A DNA stretch of 64,000 nt from Cephalotus follicularis (lineage: Eukaryota; Streptophyta; Magnoliopsida; Oxalidales; Cephalotaceae). This document shows, piece by piece, positions 47,915 through 59,224 of this stretch. The notes under the pieces were generated by a model that saw only the letters and a list, made by a program, of their open reading frames with translations, searched no databases and was not told where the DNA came from. Numbering within the stretch: position 1 is the stretch's first letter; every line of letters begins with the position of its first letter. The translations under genes and the position numbers were made by a program. The stretch is from assembly GCA_001972305.1 (NCBI GenBank), contig BDDD01000712.1:265943-329942 (forward strand). Reading direction: 5' to 3'.

Positions 47915-49950
47915 TGTCACACCCCGTATTCTCGCGATAACAACATATATATGGTAAGCAGTTAATAATCCAGCATTCAACAGGTAAGAACAATCCATTA
48001 ATCAATTGCGGAAGCATTTCATAACCGGATTATTATAATTATCCGCACGCAATCCATACTACGCGCTTACAAGTACAACATAAGTTATAAATTACATATC
48101 TGAGATGTAAATATAACAAACAGAGTATGATCATTAATCCAAGATTCACTCACTTTAACAATAATTAAAACATAAGCTTCCAAGTATGGCTTCAACTGCA
48201 CTTACCCAAATACCTTTGTCAATCTGAAATTGTAGGGGGTTAGCTTTTCTCCTCACTCGACTAAGTAGGAATCATGCATGAAGATGAATATATAAATGTA
48301 AAGATGCATGACAGTTTTATATTTCAAAAACAATATGTATATATATGTATGCCAATATATATAATCAATCATTCCAAGTGGCTACAATCATTTCAATTAT
48401 CAAAAATACCGCACAAGGGTACAATCAATCAATACGATGGTTGGGTGACACATGTCGCTAACTTCTAGCTCCAATTGCGCACCACCTAACTATCACCCTA
48501 CACTCCGAAGATGATAGGTCAGGCAACATTTACTGCCGGGATTTAGCGGGTAGTTTAACATTCAATATCTGTATTGCAGAAAAGTTTGGTGGAATCTCTA
48601 GCCAACTCCTGGCACCTAGGACCACCTCGGTAGCCAGTGATGTCTCCTATCACTCGACTCCAAAAACAAGCATAGACAATCAATACGATCAATTCAGTAG
48701 TAATATTACATATGTCAATAGTATGCAATATACAATTTGTTAATTACACTGCCTCTCTTTAGGAGGAACCAATAACAATATAACAATGGTTCTCTTGGAG
48801 AACAAAACAATAACAATACCTCTCATAGGAGGAAAATAGTGATTATATAACAATAGGATTTTCTTTTTGAAAATTGTTGTTGAAAATCATTATTTGTGCT
48901 CATAGCACTCAATTGGTATAACCATTGAACTTTATACAGACAGTAGTAAATTGGAAATCATTTGATAGATACCAATATCAGTAACAGTAGCAATAGCAAT
49001 ATTAACTGCACAGTATGAGCAGTAATATCACAAGGATTAACAATACAACAACAAGGTAATCCACAATCATTTATGCAATCAACTACTATTATACAAGATG
49101 TTAAATCCTTATAATACAATCACACGTGGTAGAGGTTGATTTTGGAAATCATCCCCATGGAACCAGTGTAATTCTCACAAATATAACCCAAACAGCGCCC
49201 TAAGCGTCGACAGTTCTAGAGAAAGCATCAACAGTTTCTAGTCTAAGCGCCATTCATGCAGTCCTAAGCATCGATGTGTAAGCCATTAGAACTACCACAT
49301 TTTACATATTAAGCGTCGACGGTTGGAATTTAAGCGTCGGCGCTTCTGGCGTTCATACAATTTCCATGCGTAACAACTCAAACAGAGCATGCATAAATTC
49401 ATTTCAAACCCAGTCCAATTCAACATGCAATCATATATCAACCATAACAACACATTATACATGTTATATGTTCAAAAACATGTCAAAAACCCCTACCTCA
49501 ATTGCTATCCCAAAAATCAAATTGAATTGATTTCTCTCTTTAAGTTCTCAATTCCTTCAACTCCAACAATCTCCAATTCAAGAAATTTAAAGCTATAGAT
49601 GCATGTTTGACAGTAGGTATACATCCAAATCGGTATGTTTACATGGTGGTCTAACCATAACAACATCAAGTGAAATCGGATTAGTGACTTACCAGGAAGA
49701 ATCAAGCTTCACACGCACATTGAACTATCTACCTCCAACGTGCAAGTTCAGAATCACCCAACAAGATTCCTCTTTTCTCAGTGTTTCTAACACTCAAAGC
49801 ACTCCCTCTAACACTGATATAAAGGGTTCAATGCCTAGGAAATCGTCAAATTCAATTAACTTCAATCCCCAGCATTTTCCTTTCTCTCTCCCTCATGCAT
49901 GTTTTCTTCCTCTACTCTTCATTACAATCATAGATCTTTTCAGTAGTATG
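47915..49950 (-). repeat. Solo gypsy LTR inside element J LTR
   Basis: Starts TGTCACACCCCG like solo LTR 1 and the LTRs of E. It has the reverse CTAACCCCC block at 48223-48260 and, later, GCGTCGACGG, GCGTCGACAG and GCGTCGGCGC motifs (49200-49345). The right boundary is uncertain (about 49930-49960). Confidence 0.7.
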
Positions 49951-50229
49951 ATACAATGAAAAAGACCTTGCAATAGGTCAAATAATTAAACCAAATCTCA
50001 CTCTTATCACTCAAAATACAATATAAAAAAATTTAGGTTCTTTTGAGTGACTAAACTATTTTTAAGAGAAACTTGAGAAAATGTCTTGAAACTTTTGTTC
50101 TCATGTTTCTGCTTGTTGCATGATAATAGGGTTCTTCTAGGAATGCTTTTTGATAGTGGAAAAATCAATCTTATAGCTGTTAGAATCGTGTACAAGAATC
50201 CCAATATTGTAGCTTTTTGTTAACTAGTT

Positions 50230-50680
50230 GTTAGCATGAAATCGACTCCAGAACGTCGACTGAATCATTCAAAACGTTGACTTTATTCTGACGTGGCTTG
50301 AACTATTGACTTGTATCATATATGACCTTTACTTTGACCACTAAAACGTCGTCTTTATTTATCTTGAAGTTGACTTGTTCCTGCTATTTTCCAGAACGTA
50401 GCCATTATTGGTCCACACTTCGACTTGTTCTTGTCTTTTTTCAACACATCGCCATTATTGGTCTAAAACGTCCCCGTTATTCCCAAAAACTCTCTACCAG
50501 AAAATAATTCCCTCACGTCGACTTGTTGAGCTTAAACGTCGACTAATTCATCACACTTTTGACTTGACTTGCTTTGAACATCGACTTTATTATATAAAAC
50601 GTCATCGTGTTCTTCATTGCTTCCTGCACAAGTCACAAAGAAACCTAGCACGTCAACTTTATTACCAATAACGTAGGCGA
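50230..50680. repeat. CGTCGACT dyad-like motifs in copia LTR
   Basis: Eight or more motifs such as AACGTCGACTGA, ACGTCGACTTGTT and AAACGTCGACTAA, more half-site-like than those in the gypsy LTRs. Confidence 0.6.
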
Positions 50681-50842
50681 TATTGGTTTTTATCAGTATA
50701 ACGCAGTTTTGAAGTTATTTTCTTCCTTTTGTCACTTAGTATTTTACCATGATTGCTTTATTGACTTAGTAATTCTTATAACACCTTTGTTATCATCAAA
50801 ATCAATTATTCTAATTTTTATTTAGGATTTGAAATCCCAACA

Positions 50843-50856
50843 TTTTCCCCCTTTTT
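50843..50856 (-). promoter_or_regulatory. Element J polypurine tract
   Basis: The minus strand reads AAAAAGGGGGAAAA at the LTR edge, preceded by the TTTGTCATCATC stretch typical of SIRE-like elements. Confidence 0.88.
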
Positions 50857-51250
50857 GATGATGACAAAATCATATCATAATTTATAATTTTGAAATTAAT
50901 TTAGACAAGAATAGAAAACTATATTTTTCAAAGTCTCCCCCTTAATAGAAGAAGGTTTAAAACTATCAACTTTGTATTTCAAGAAGGATTATAATTATAA
51001 TCTTTGTCAAATAAAATTTCAAAAAGTTAAAAGAATTTATCTTTATACTTAGCATTCATATTTATGCATTCCTTGCATATGCATTCCATACATTCCTTGC
51101 ATATCTTGTGCATAGCATTCTTATTCACAATCATCTACTATAATTATAACTAATTATACTACTTTCTTTCCAATTTTGGAGAGAATAAAAAAGACATAGA
51201 ATAAATATTAACATAATCAAATTAATCATCAATTACACACAAACCAAGTT

Positions 51251-51800
51251 CTATTCTAAATTTTGAAAAAAAAAATCATCAAGATGTTTTGTAAAAATAT
51301 CAGCAATTTGATTTTCAGTTGAAACATATATTAAAGACGCATGTTCCTTTTCAATATGGTCCCCTATGAAGTGATATCTTATATCAATATATTTATTTTT
51401 AGAATGACGAATAGGATTTTTAGATAAATAAATAGTACTAGTACTATCACATTTAATAGGAACATTTTCAAAAACAAAACCATAATCAGAAAGTTGTTGC
51501 ATCATCCAGAATACTTGAGCACAACAACTTCCGGATGTAATGTACTCAGCTTCGATAGTGAAAAGAGCTATCGAATTTTGCTTTTTACTATACCAATATA
51601 TAAGGATATTTCCAAAAAATTGACATGTACCACTAGTGCTCTTACGATCTACCTTATAGAAACAAAATCAGCATTCGAGTAAGCATGCAATTCAAAGCAA
51701 GAATCTCTGGAATACCAAAGACCTAAAGTAGGCGTATATGCTAGATATTTAAAAATTCTTTTTACAGAAAAAAGATCAGATTCCTTAGGATCAGATTGAA
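51251..51800 (-). pseudogene. Element J RNase H (fossil)
   Basis: Copia RNase H is recognisable from QLSDYGFVFENVPIKCDSTS, the AIYLSKNP-like segment SKNPIRHSKNKYIDIRYHF and IADIFTKHLD, with the domain's earlier part (SLFTIEAEYI-like) at 51510-51580. It follows RT and ends about 400 bases from the LTR, as in the family. Broken. Confidence 0.85.
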
Positions 51801-52680
51801 AATGAGCATATACACAAACACTAAATAAGATATTTGGTCTACTAGAAGTTAAATACAATAAAGATCCTATCATACTCTTATAAAGCTTTTGATCAACTGA
51901 TTTATCTTGTTCATCTTTGTCTAGCTTTGTAGATGTACTCGTAAGAGTTTTACTTACCTTTGATGTTTCCATTCCAAACCTTTTCAGCAAATCTTTGATA
52001 TACTTTGATTGATTGATGAAGATTCCATTTTTAGATTGCTTGATTTGAAATCCAAGAAAGAAGTTCAATTCTCATATCATACTCATTTCAAACTCAGCTT
52101 TCATAATGTCAGAAAAATCCTTACACATTGATTTGTCAATAGAACCAAAAATAATATCATCAACATAAATTTTTACTACAAGCAAATCATTATCTTGAGT
52201 TTTTGTAAAAAGTGTAATGTATAAATTCCACATTTAAAACCTTTTTCAATCAAGAACTTTTTCAATCTTTCATACCAAGCTCTTGGAGCGTGCTTTAAGC
52301 TATATAAAGCCTTTTTAAGTTTAAAAACATGGTTTGAAAAATGTTGATCTTCAAAACCAAGTGGTTGTTTCACATAAACTTCTTCTTTAATAAAACTATT
52401 TAAAAATGTATTTTTTTACATCCATTTGAAAAAGAGTAAATTTTTACAACAAGCAAAAGCAAATAACATACGAATAGATTCAAGTCTAGCAACAATGACA
52501 TGAGTTTCATCATAATTAATTCCTTATTGTGAATAACCTTTAGCTACAAGTCTAGCTTTATTTCTTACAGTAACACCTTGATCATCCATTTTATTTCTAT
52601 ATACCCATGTAATGCCAACAACCGGATGATTTAAAGGCCTATTCACTAAAGTTCATACTTCATTTCTTTCAAATTGATTT
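51800..52680 (-). pseudogene. Element J reverse transcriptase (fossil)
   Basis: Copia RT text: [40 protein letters not shown], the catalytic YVDDIIFGS near 52150, ELNFFLGFQIKQSKNGIFIN and SKYIKDLLKRFGMETSK, then SMIGSLLYLTSSRPNI. These place it with SIRE/Maximus. The N-terminal region at 52560-52680 keeps ALNHPVVGI-type text. Broken. Confidence 0.87.
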
Positions 52681-53908
52681 AATTCCTCTTGTATAGCAAT
52701 GATCTAATTTTCATCTTTTTTAGCCTCTTTTATATTTTTAGGCTCAATTTGAGATAGAAAAGTAAGATAATTACAAGCATTAACTTTCGATCGAGTTACA
52801 ATACTTTGTTTAGGATTACCAATAATAGCTTCATGTGAATGTCCTTTCACTTCCTTTAGATGTTTTCGTACAAGTCTCTTTGATAAGATTCTTGAGAATC
52901 ATCATTTTATTGCTCCTCCTTTTGATGACTTTCAAGTTGATTTTCTCTTTCTTTTTCTTCAAAAAAGTCTATTTGAACTATGTTTCTAGGAGGTTTAGGA
53001 TTAGATTCATCAAAAGCAACATGCATCGATTCTTCAACTAATAAAGTTCTTTTGTTAAAACATATATATGCTCTATTAGTAAAGTAACTAAGAAAAAAAC
53101 TTTCATCCGCTTTTGAATCAAACTTACCAAGTTGATCCTTACCATTGTTATGTATGAAGCATTTGCAACTGAATGTGTGAAAGTAACTGATGTTAGGCTT
53201 TCTTTCCCTCCACAACTCATATAGAGTCTTTTTAAGAATTGACCTTATAGATATAAAATATAACACGAAGTGTTTATGACTTCAGCCCAAAAGTACTTTG
53301 GTAAATTATTTTCACAAAGCATAGTTCTTACCATCTCTTCTAAAGTTCTATTCTTTCTTTAAACATTTTCATTACAAAATTCTTCAAACAAATGATTTTC
53401 AAATTCTTTATCATGATCATTTCTAATTTTCAAAATAGATGTGCCTTTCTCCTTTTGAACACTATCACAAAATTTTGCAAACTCTTCAAACACTTCACTT
53501 TTATGAGCAAGAAATAAAGTCCATGTATGTCTAGAGTAGTTGTCAACAATAACAAAAAACATATGATTTACCACCCAGACATCTTATATCAATTGGCCCA
53601 AACAAATCAATATACAATAGTTGTAGTGACCTAGTTGTAGAGATTGTGTTTTTACTTTTAAAAGAAGTTCTTATTTACTTTCCTTATTGACAAGTATTAC
53701 AAATTTTATCTTTTTTAGGAAGATATTTTGGAAAGACCTTTAACTAAACCAAGTTTAAGAGGTTTTAAAAGAGTTTTCATGTTCATATGTCCAATTCTCC
53801 TTTGCCACAACCAACTATCCTTATTTATGAATACAAGGCATTTAACATTTTGTGAATGTAAATCATTGAAATCAACAATATAAACGTTGCATTCTCTACA
53901 TCCAATAA
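52680..53908 (-). pseudogene. Element J integrase and GAG-preintegrase region (fossil)
   Basis: The core is recognisable from VIVDNYSRHTWTLFLAHKSE (first Asp) and IRNDHDKEFENHLFEEFC (second Asp), 53359-53640. The C-terminal region includes KCFIHNNGKDQLGKFDSKAD, GYS-type text and VHVAFDESNP (52907-53266). The zinc-binding LGHMNMKTL..ICNTCQ region lies at 53660-53830. Broken; cut by element L. Confidence 0.83.
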
Positions 53909-54654
53909 TGTAACTATCCGAATTCCCTTTTTATACTGTTCATGCATATATTGTACCGTATTGTACTGTATAGAATTGTATTGAACCGTATTGCACTGTA
54001 TTGAAGTGAGGTATTCCTATACCTATTGGTTATTGTATTGATTATATGCATGTAAGTCAGCATTTTGGGCTGAGTTTCGGAGAATTGGCCGAATTGACTA
54101 TATAAGTCAATCATTTACTCTAATTCTCTCATTTTTTTTCATTCTTCTCCCTCTCTCTATCCTTCTCCTCCTCTCTCTCTTCTGGGCAGCCTCTCCTCTT
54201 CCCACAATAGCTCCGGATTTTCATCTCCAACAGCAAATAACAATTGAAGTCTCACCTTTCCTTGGTTTGAGCAAGATAGCTGTGGATTCCTCAAGTTCTC
54301 CAACTGATTGATTGATTCGAAGCTCATCTGTTGAAGCATTGTTATAGGTAGGACTTCTCTACTTGAATTTCCTATTTCTTAATTGACTGATTGATTGAAT
54401 TGCATGATGGATTGAATGATTGAAAGATTGTATTGTACCGAATTGTGAAACTAGGGTTTTTATTGATTTCCTTGACCAAGCTAATCTAGGAAGATTGAAA
54501 CTGAAATTTAAAGGTTGTAACAAGTTTTGCTAAACTTAAAAGACTGATTTTAACCCTTAGTTTTCAAAGAATGGCTTTAAATTGGATTTTGACCCGAGAT
54601 CGGCTATTTTTCTACACAAAATCCGACCCCGCCCAACAAAGATATCGATCCCCA

Positions 54655-54985
54655 GCCCATGGACATCGATGTCTTTTGCTTTAGAAAGTAGTGTCTTTGA
54701 TTCCGCAGCAAAGACATCGACGTCATTTATGGACATCGACGTCTTTGTCTTGGAATTTCTTCTTCCCAGAGAAGACATCGATGTTGAACATCGATGCGCA
54801 TTCCCAAGCTATTTTTATTGAATCGCGTCTACGTCTTTGTCCAAGGACATCGACGTCTTTTGGCCTGATGTCTACACAAACAGACAAAGACATCGATGTC
54901 TTTCAAAGATGTCGATGTACTTCCACCGTTTTAAAGGAATGCCCTGATACGCATCAATGTCTTTGGCCAAGGACATCGATGCCTA
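54655..54985. repeat. GACATCGATGTC dyad array in LTR K
   Basis: About ten copies in 330 bases. GACATCGATGTC at 54662-54673 is a perfect 12-bp palindrome, and AAAGACATCGATGTCTTT at 54886-54903 is perfect over 18 bases. Others read GACATCGACGTC. Confidence 0.88.
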
Positions 54986-55997
54986 ACTGGCTGAATGAAA
55001 CTTTTAGCTGTTTTAAAGCTAGTTTTAAACTCCTTTCCACATTGCTGCTTGACCGCAGCCTCACTTGAGGTATTCAAGCATTTGAAACATAATTTTCCAT
55101 AGTTTTTAAAGATTGAATTGATAACTGATAGAGTGACAGATTGAGCCATGGGTGATGACCTAGTGACTTTCTTTGACTGGATAGATGTTGTTTCTTATCT
55201 TGTTGAATTGATTATCACCATCTATCGGCTATTAATTGATTGATTGTTTGAGTATTAAGTGTCATGAGTGTAAGTTCAGAATGTTGGATGCACACTCCCA
55301 TTTCTCCACTAGACATTTCCACTTATTGATATTGTATTGACAGTTTATCGACAAGATTGACGGTATTGTATGAATGCTATAGAGCAACCTTATGATTCGC
55401 ATCTGCATGTTAGGTTGTTGACTCTGTCCACCTATTTTGTTGATCGTATCATTTATTTTATTATCTCATTTATTGTATTGTCTTGCTAACGAGAATTATT
55501 GATTGATTGACAATTGATGCTCCCTTGAGGGTCGTAGCTTCCTAACAGAAATAGTAGCTCCCTCGGTTGTAGCTCATCAATATTGTACTGACTCAGGCAT
55601 AGGCTGGAAGGTCTACGAGTTCCAGACTTGATCAGTCTGAGAACAGTAGATAGATCTCCCACCTTTTTTGAAGGATTACCTTCCGTGGGATTGATCATCT
55701 TTACAGATTGACTTTTAACTGACCGGGGTCACATGCTCTATTGGATATGACTGATTGATTGGGTGTTCATACACCACCATCGAGTGTCTGCTATTGATTG
55801 ATTGTTATAGATCCTATCCATATGCTCTGTTATGGGCCAGTGTCATGTGGATAGTCAGATTGCTAATTGTTTGCATGCATTTTCCATATCATGCATTGAT
55901 ATTGTACATCGTACATTGATATTGCATAAACTGTCACCGATATTTCACATTGTACATGCATACATGCTGCATGGGGTTTCTGCTTAGCCTTGTAGCT

Positions 55998-56021
55998 AAC
56001 CCCATCCTTCGGGGTGGGGTT
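55998..56021 (+). other. CTAACCCC hairpin with TTCG tetraloop
   Basis: Arms AACCCCATCC (55998-56007) and GGGTGGGGTT (56012-56021) form ten pairs including one T-G, closed C-G over loop TTCG. As RNA this is the very stable cUUCGg type. It lies about 270 bases before the LTR end. Confidence 0.88.
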
Positions 56022-56295
56022 GTGTTGTACATTTTGTGTGTGGTATAGGTAGGGCAGCAGGTAGCAGCGGACAGAAGGATTGAAGATTCGGTGAGACGGC
56101 ATGACCGTTTTGTTATGACAGAGCTTGCATTGTAAAAATGTACCAACGAGACTGATGACGAGTATTGTATTGAAAATGTATTGTACAGTTTTAAGTTTTT
56201 TAGTATTTTTATTTTGCTAGTCCCGACCATTGTATTGTATATTGGATTGAGAGTAATGCCACGTGTCCATCCTCCGGGCGCGGGGTGTTAGAAAA

Positions 56296-56308
56296 TGGTA
56301 TCGGAGAC
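56296..56308 (+). promoter_or_regulatory. Element L primer-binding-site-like sequence
   Basis: TGGTATCGGAGAC starts four bases after the LTR end and resembles the tRNA-iMet site of E and N. Confidence 0.75.
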
Positions 56309-56478
56309 ATTGGTTGGCCTGCTAGCTAATATATTAATGCGTTGATAAAGATTGACTAAATGGTTTCTCTTGATGTAGGTTCTTATCTATTCATGCCATT
56401 GCTTTATTGGAAAAAGAGATTGACATTGGAATTGAAAGAGATTGTATCTGATCATCCCATTGTTGTCTTCTTATAGAA

Positions 56479-57620
56479 ATGAATAATATGGGAAGGCGTG
56501 GCCATTGAGGAGGAAGGAATGCTCCTGTTGTTAATGAGCCGGCTCACGGTAATGATTTTCCAGAGTATGATCCTAATGCTCCACACCCGCCGGGGCTGAC
56601 CCTGAGGTTTGGAGACAGTTGTGTGCCACCATGGCACAGATGCATACTCTTATGGGACACCGAGAGGCTAGAGTTAAACGTAGGGCAAGGAGGGAAGATA
56701 TGTTGAGCAGCTTCCTAAAGTTGCAGCCTCCAGCATTTTTAGGACTCCCTGATCCTACCATTGCTGAGTGTTGGCTAACTCAATTGGAGAAGATCTTTGA
56801 AGTTATGGGATGTGATGATGAACAAAAGTGGTGTTGGCAGTGTATATGCTCCAAGGAGAAGCAGAACATTGGTGGGCTATGGTTAACATAGATTGGACAA
56901 GAAATTAGACAGCCCACTCTTGGGATGCCTTAAAAAGAGAATTTAATGCAAGGTACTACCCTCAGGTAGAGGCAGATAGAAGAGAGATTTAATTTGCTAA
57001 CTTGGTTCAGGGAGTATGACTGTTGCTTAGTATGAAGCAAGATTCATGCAATTAGCCCGAGCTGTCCCGTATTCAGTGGAAGGCCAAGAGCGTAGGGCAA
57101 AGAAGTTCATTTGGGGACTGAGATTGGATTTAAGGAGGCACTTGACTCCCTTGGGATTGACTTCCATATCGGATATTTCTTCCCGAGCAATGCAGATTGA
57201 GGATATTACAGTGGAGGCTAGACTAATGAGAGATATAGCCTGCACCAGCCCTACTCCTTCTTCTTAGCAGAGTGGTAGTGACAATGGCAGTGCTAAATCA
57301 CAAAACACTAATAGTAGCCCCTCTCCTGGTTCTCATGGTAGCAATCAAGATAGCGGGAACCCGTCCTGTTCTCGGACAAGAGGCAGATCGAGGAACACAT
57401 GTCGAGGAGACCGATCTTCAGCTCCTAGTCAGGGTACACCGTCCAGAGTTTCTGGGAGCGGCAATCATAGTGCTTTGGTTCCTTGTGTGCGTTGTCAGAA
57501 GACCAACCATACTTCTGAGAATTATAGATGGTTTTTGGGCCATTGCTTGGTTTTTGGTGGCTCCGACCACATTGCTAGAGATTGTTCACAGAATTCCCGT
57601 CCTAAAGGATCGAAACAGAC
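56479..57620 (+). pseudogene. Element L gag and CCHC region (fossil)
   Basis: The probable start ATG is at 56479. Gag core: LKLQPPAFLGLPDPTIAECW with LTQLEKIFEVMGCDDEQK (56700-56830), MTVA-YEA-type text near 57015, then AKKFIWGLRLDLRRHLTPLG (57090-57150). A Ser/Gly-rich stretch leads to the knuckle region with CVRCQKTNHTSENY and SDHIARDCS (57480-57600). Same plan as N and B. Broken. Confidence 0.82.
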
Positions 57621-57719
57621 ACAACGGTCACTGCCCCAACAGGGACCAACTACCAGTGTACCGTCTTCTTCCCATGGGACTTACCATTCCAGAGGGAAAT
57701 AGCCTATGAGTGCTTCTCG

Positions 57720-58091
57720 ACGGTCCAGGCTAGAGTTTTTGCAATAGAGCCGAGTGCTGCAGCAGGGTCTGACGTAGTGATTGGAGGTACTATTTAACTC
57801 TTTCAGCTTCCAGCACAGGTTCTTATTGATCCGGGTTCATCCCATTCATTCAATGCATTGCATTTTGTCTCCCATGTTGGTTCCTTTTTTTATGGAGGTA
57901 TCCACACCTCTCGGTGAGTCAGCGACCACCAATCGAGTGTGTAGAGATTGTATTGCAGAGATTGATGATCGTTGCTTTTTAGCCGCTCTTATTGTTCTTT
58001 CTATGGATAACTTAGATGTGACTCTGGGCATGGTTTGATTGTCTGCTAGCTTTGCTTAGGTGGATTATCATCGGAAAGTAGTGGTTTTCAG
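57720..58091 (+). pseudogene. Element L protease (fossil, partial)
   Basis: Active-site text VLIDPGSSHSFNALHF (57820-57865), then STPLGESATTNRVCRDCIAE, IDDRCFLAALIVLSMDNLDV and TLGMV near 58035, the protease C-terminal block. It is cut by LTR M at 58092. Close to the C copy at 16184-16452. Broken. Confidence 0.83.
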
Positions 58092-59224
58092 TGTAATACC
58101 CTGAATATAAATAAATATATATATATTAAAAAAAAGAAGAAGAAAAGCGTCTGGCGTTAAAATGCCAGGCACTTGAACACAAAGGTAGTGGGCGAATTAG
58201 CGTTGGTGCCCTGCGAGAGAGAGAATCAGAGAGCGGGAGAAGAAAGAGACATCAGCGAAGTGGAGTCCGGCGATCGGGGAGAGAGAAATGATGAGCTCTT
58301 CTGTCAGGTAACCTTCCTTTCTTTCTCTTTCCTTCTGTCTTCTCTTTCCTTATCTTCCTTGTTGAACAGCCACTGTCGTGCCGCCGTTCGTCGCCAAAAT
58401 CATCACGGTTGGAGCTGGTTTTCATCCTGAGGACCAGCTACGCCCATTTTGGTATCGGTCGAGGCGTTGTTCGGCCGGATTATTGTCACTGAGTCAACAC
58501 GGCGAGTCCATCTCGCTGCCGCCCATGACACGGCCTTTGGCGCCGAGTCACGGTGAGTTACGGTCCCCAGTGGGCTGATTGAAGGATTTTGATGCCGGTT
58601 ATGGGGTGACCAGAGCTAGGCAAACTTGTTGAAGCTCTGAAAGGTGCGTCAGTGCCGATTCCTGGCGAGTCTCGGGTAGAGACGTGACCGGTGGGCCTTG
58701 TGGATGCTTGTTTGTGAAGTGGCCGGAGTTGTGGAAGTCTGGCGAGTCAACTCAGTGAGTTTGACTCACTGCTGGCTGTGACTGTGCGATTCGCGGTGAG
58801 TCACGGCAAGACACCGGCAGTATTGATTATAGATCGTCCAATGTGGAACCTGTTTATGAGTGTCGCCGGAGCTGAGCGAGTGGGTCGGAAACTGGTCGAA
58901 GCTCTGATGGCGACAATATTATGATTCCGATGTGTAAAGTTTAACGAAAACGTGTTGTGTTTGCAGTGTGAGGAGATTGGCTGAAGATAGGAGGTTCGCT
59001 AACTAAATTGCTAACATGTAGGTTATACTATTTGTCACATTTATGCATTTGTATGGATTATTGCTGCTGTTAAGTGATTGTTGATTGCTTACATGTTAAA
59101 TGGAAGGAATGGGGAACTTGGTATATGTATAATCGGTTTTACTGGTTTTAAAACGAATTTCATGGATTTTGGACATAGTTTCACTGATCTACGAACTATT
59201 TTGTAAACTGCATTTTCTATCAAA

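Larger units (their letters stand above)
47576..50842 (-). repeat. Element J 3' LTR, interrupted by another LTR
   Basis: Ends AAATCCCAACA at 50842, next to the polypurine tract. It holds the TATAGTGGTTCGACCAAT block at about 47732. A gypsy LTR is inserted at 47915. Without it the LTR is about 1.2 kb, as in the copy at 16622. The part at 50230-50680 carries CGTCGACT motifs. Confidence 0.75.
47576..53908 (-). mobile_element. Element J: Ty1/copia (SIRE/Maximus-like), 3' part
   Basis: Minus-strand copia element: 3' LTR (47576-50842), polypurine tract (50843-50856), RNase H, RT and integrase in the copia order (integrase before RT). It ends at 53908, where LTR K of element L begins; its gag and 5' LTR should lie beyond L, outside the window. 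The SIRE/Maximus call rests on the RT text, the TTTTGATGATGACAAA stretch beside the tract and the 1.2-kb LTR. Broken in several places; old. Confidence 0.85.
53909..56292 (+). repeat. LTR K: 5' LTR of element L (about 2.4 kb)
   Basis: Starts TGTAACTATCCG and ends GCGGGGTGTTAGA next to the primer-like site. It has a GACATCGATGTC dyad array (54655-54985), TTGATTGATT-rich sequence, and a CTAACCCC hairpin with a TTCG loop at 55998-56021. CT-rich tract at 54130-54185. Confidence 0.8.

Noticed and set aside
54655-54985. Possible CRISPR-like or simple tandem repeat
   Set aside because: Spacing is irregular and the motif is symmetric; better described as a dyad array.
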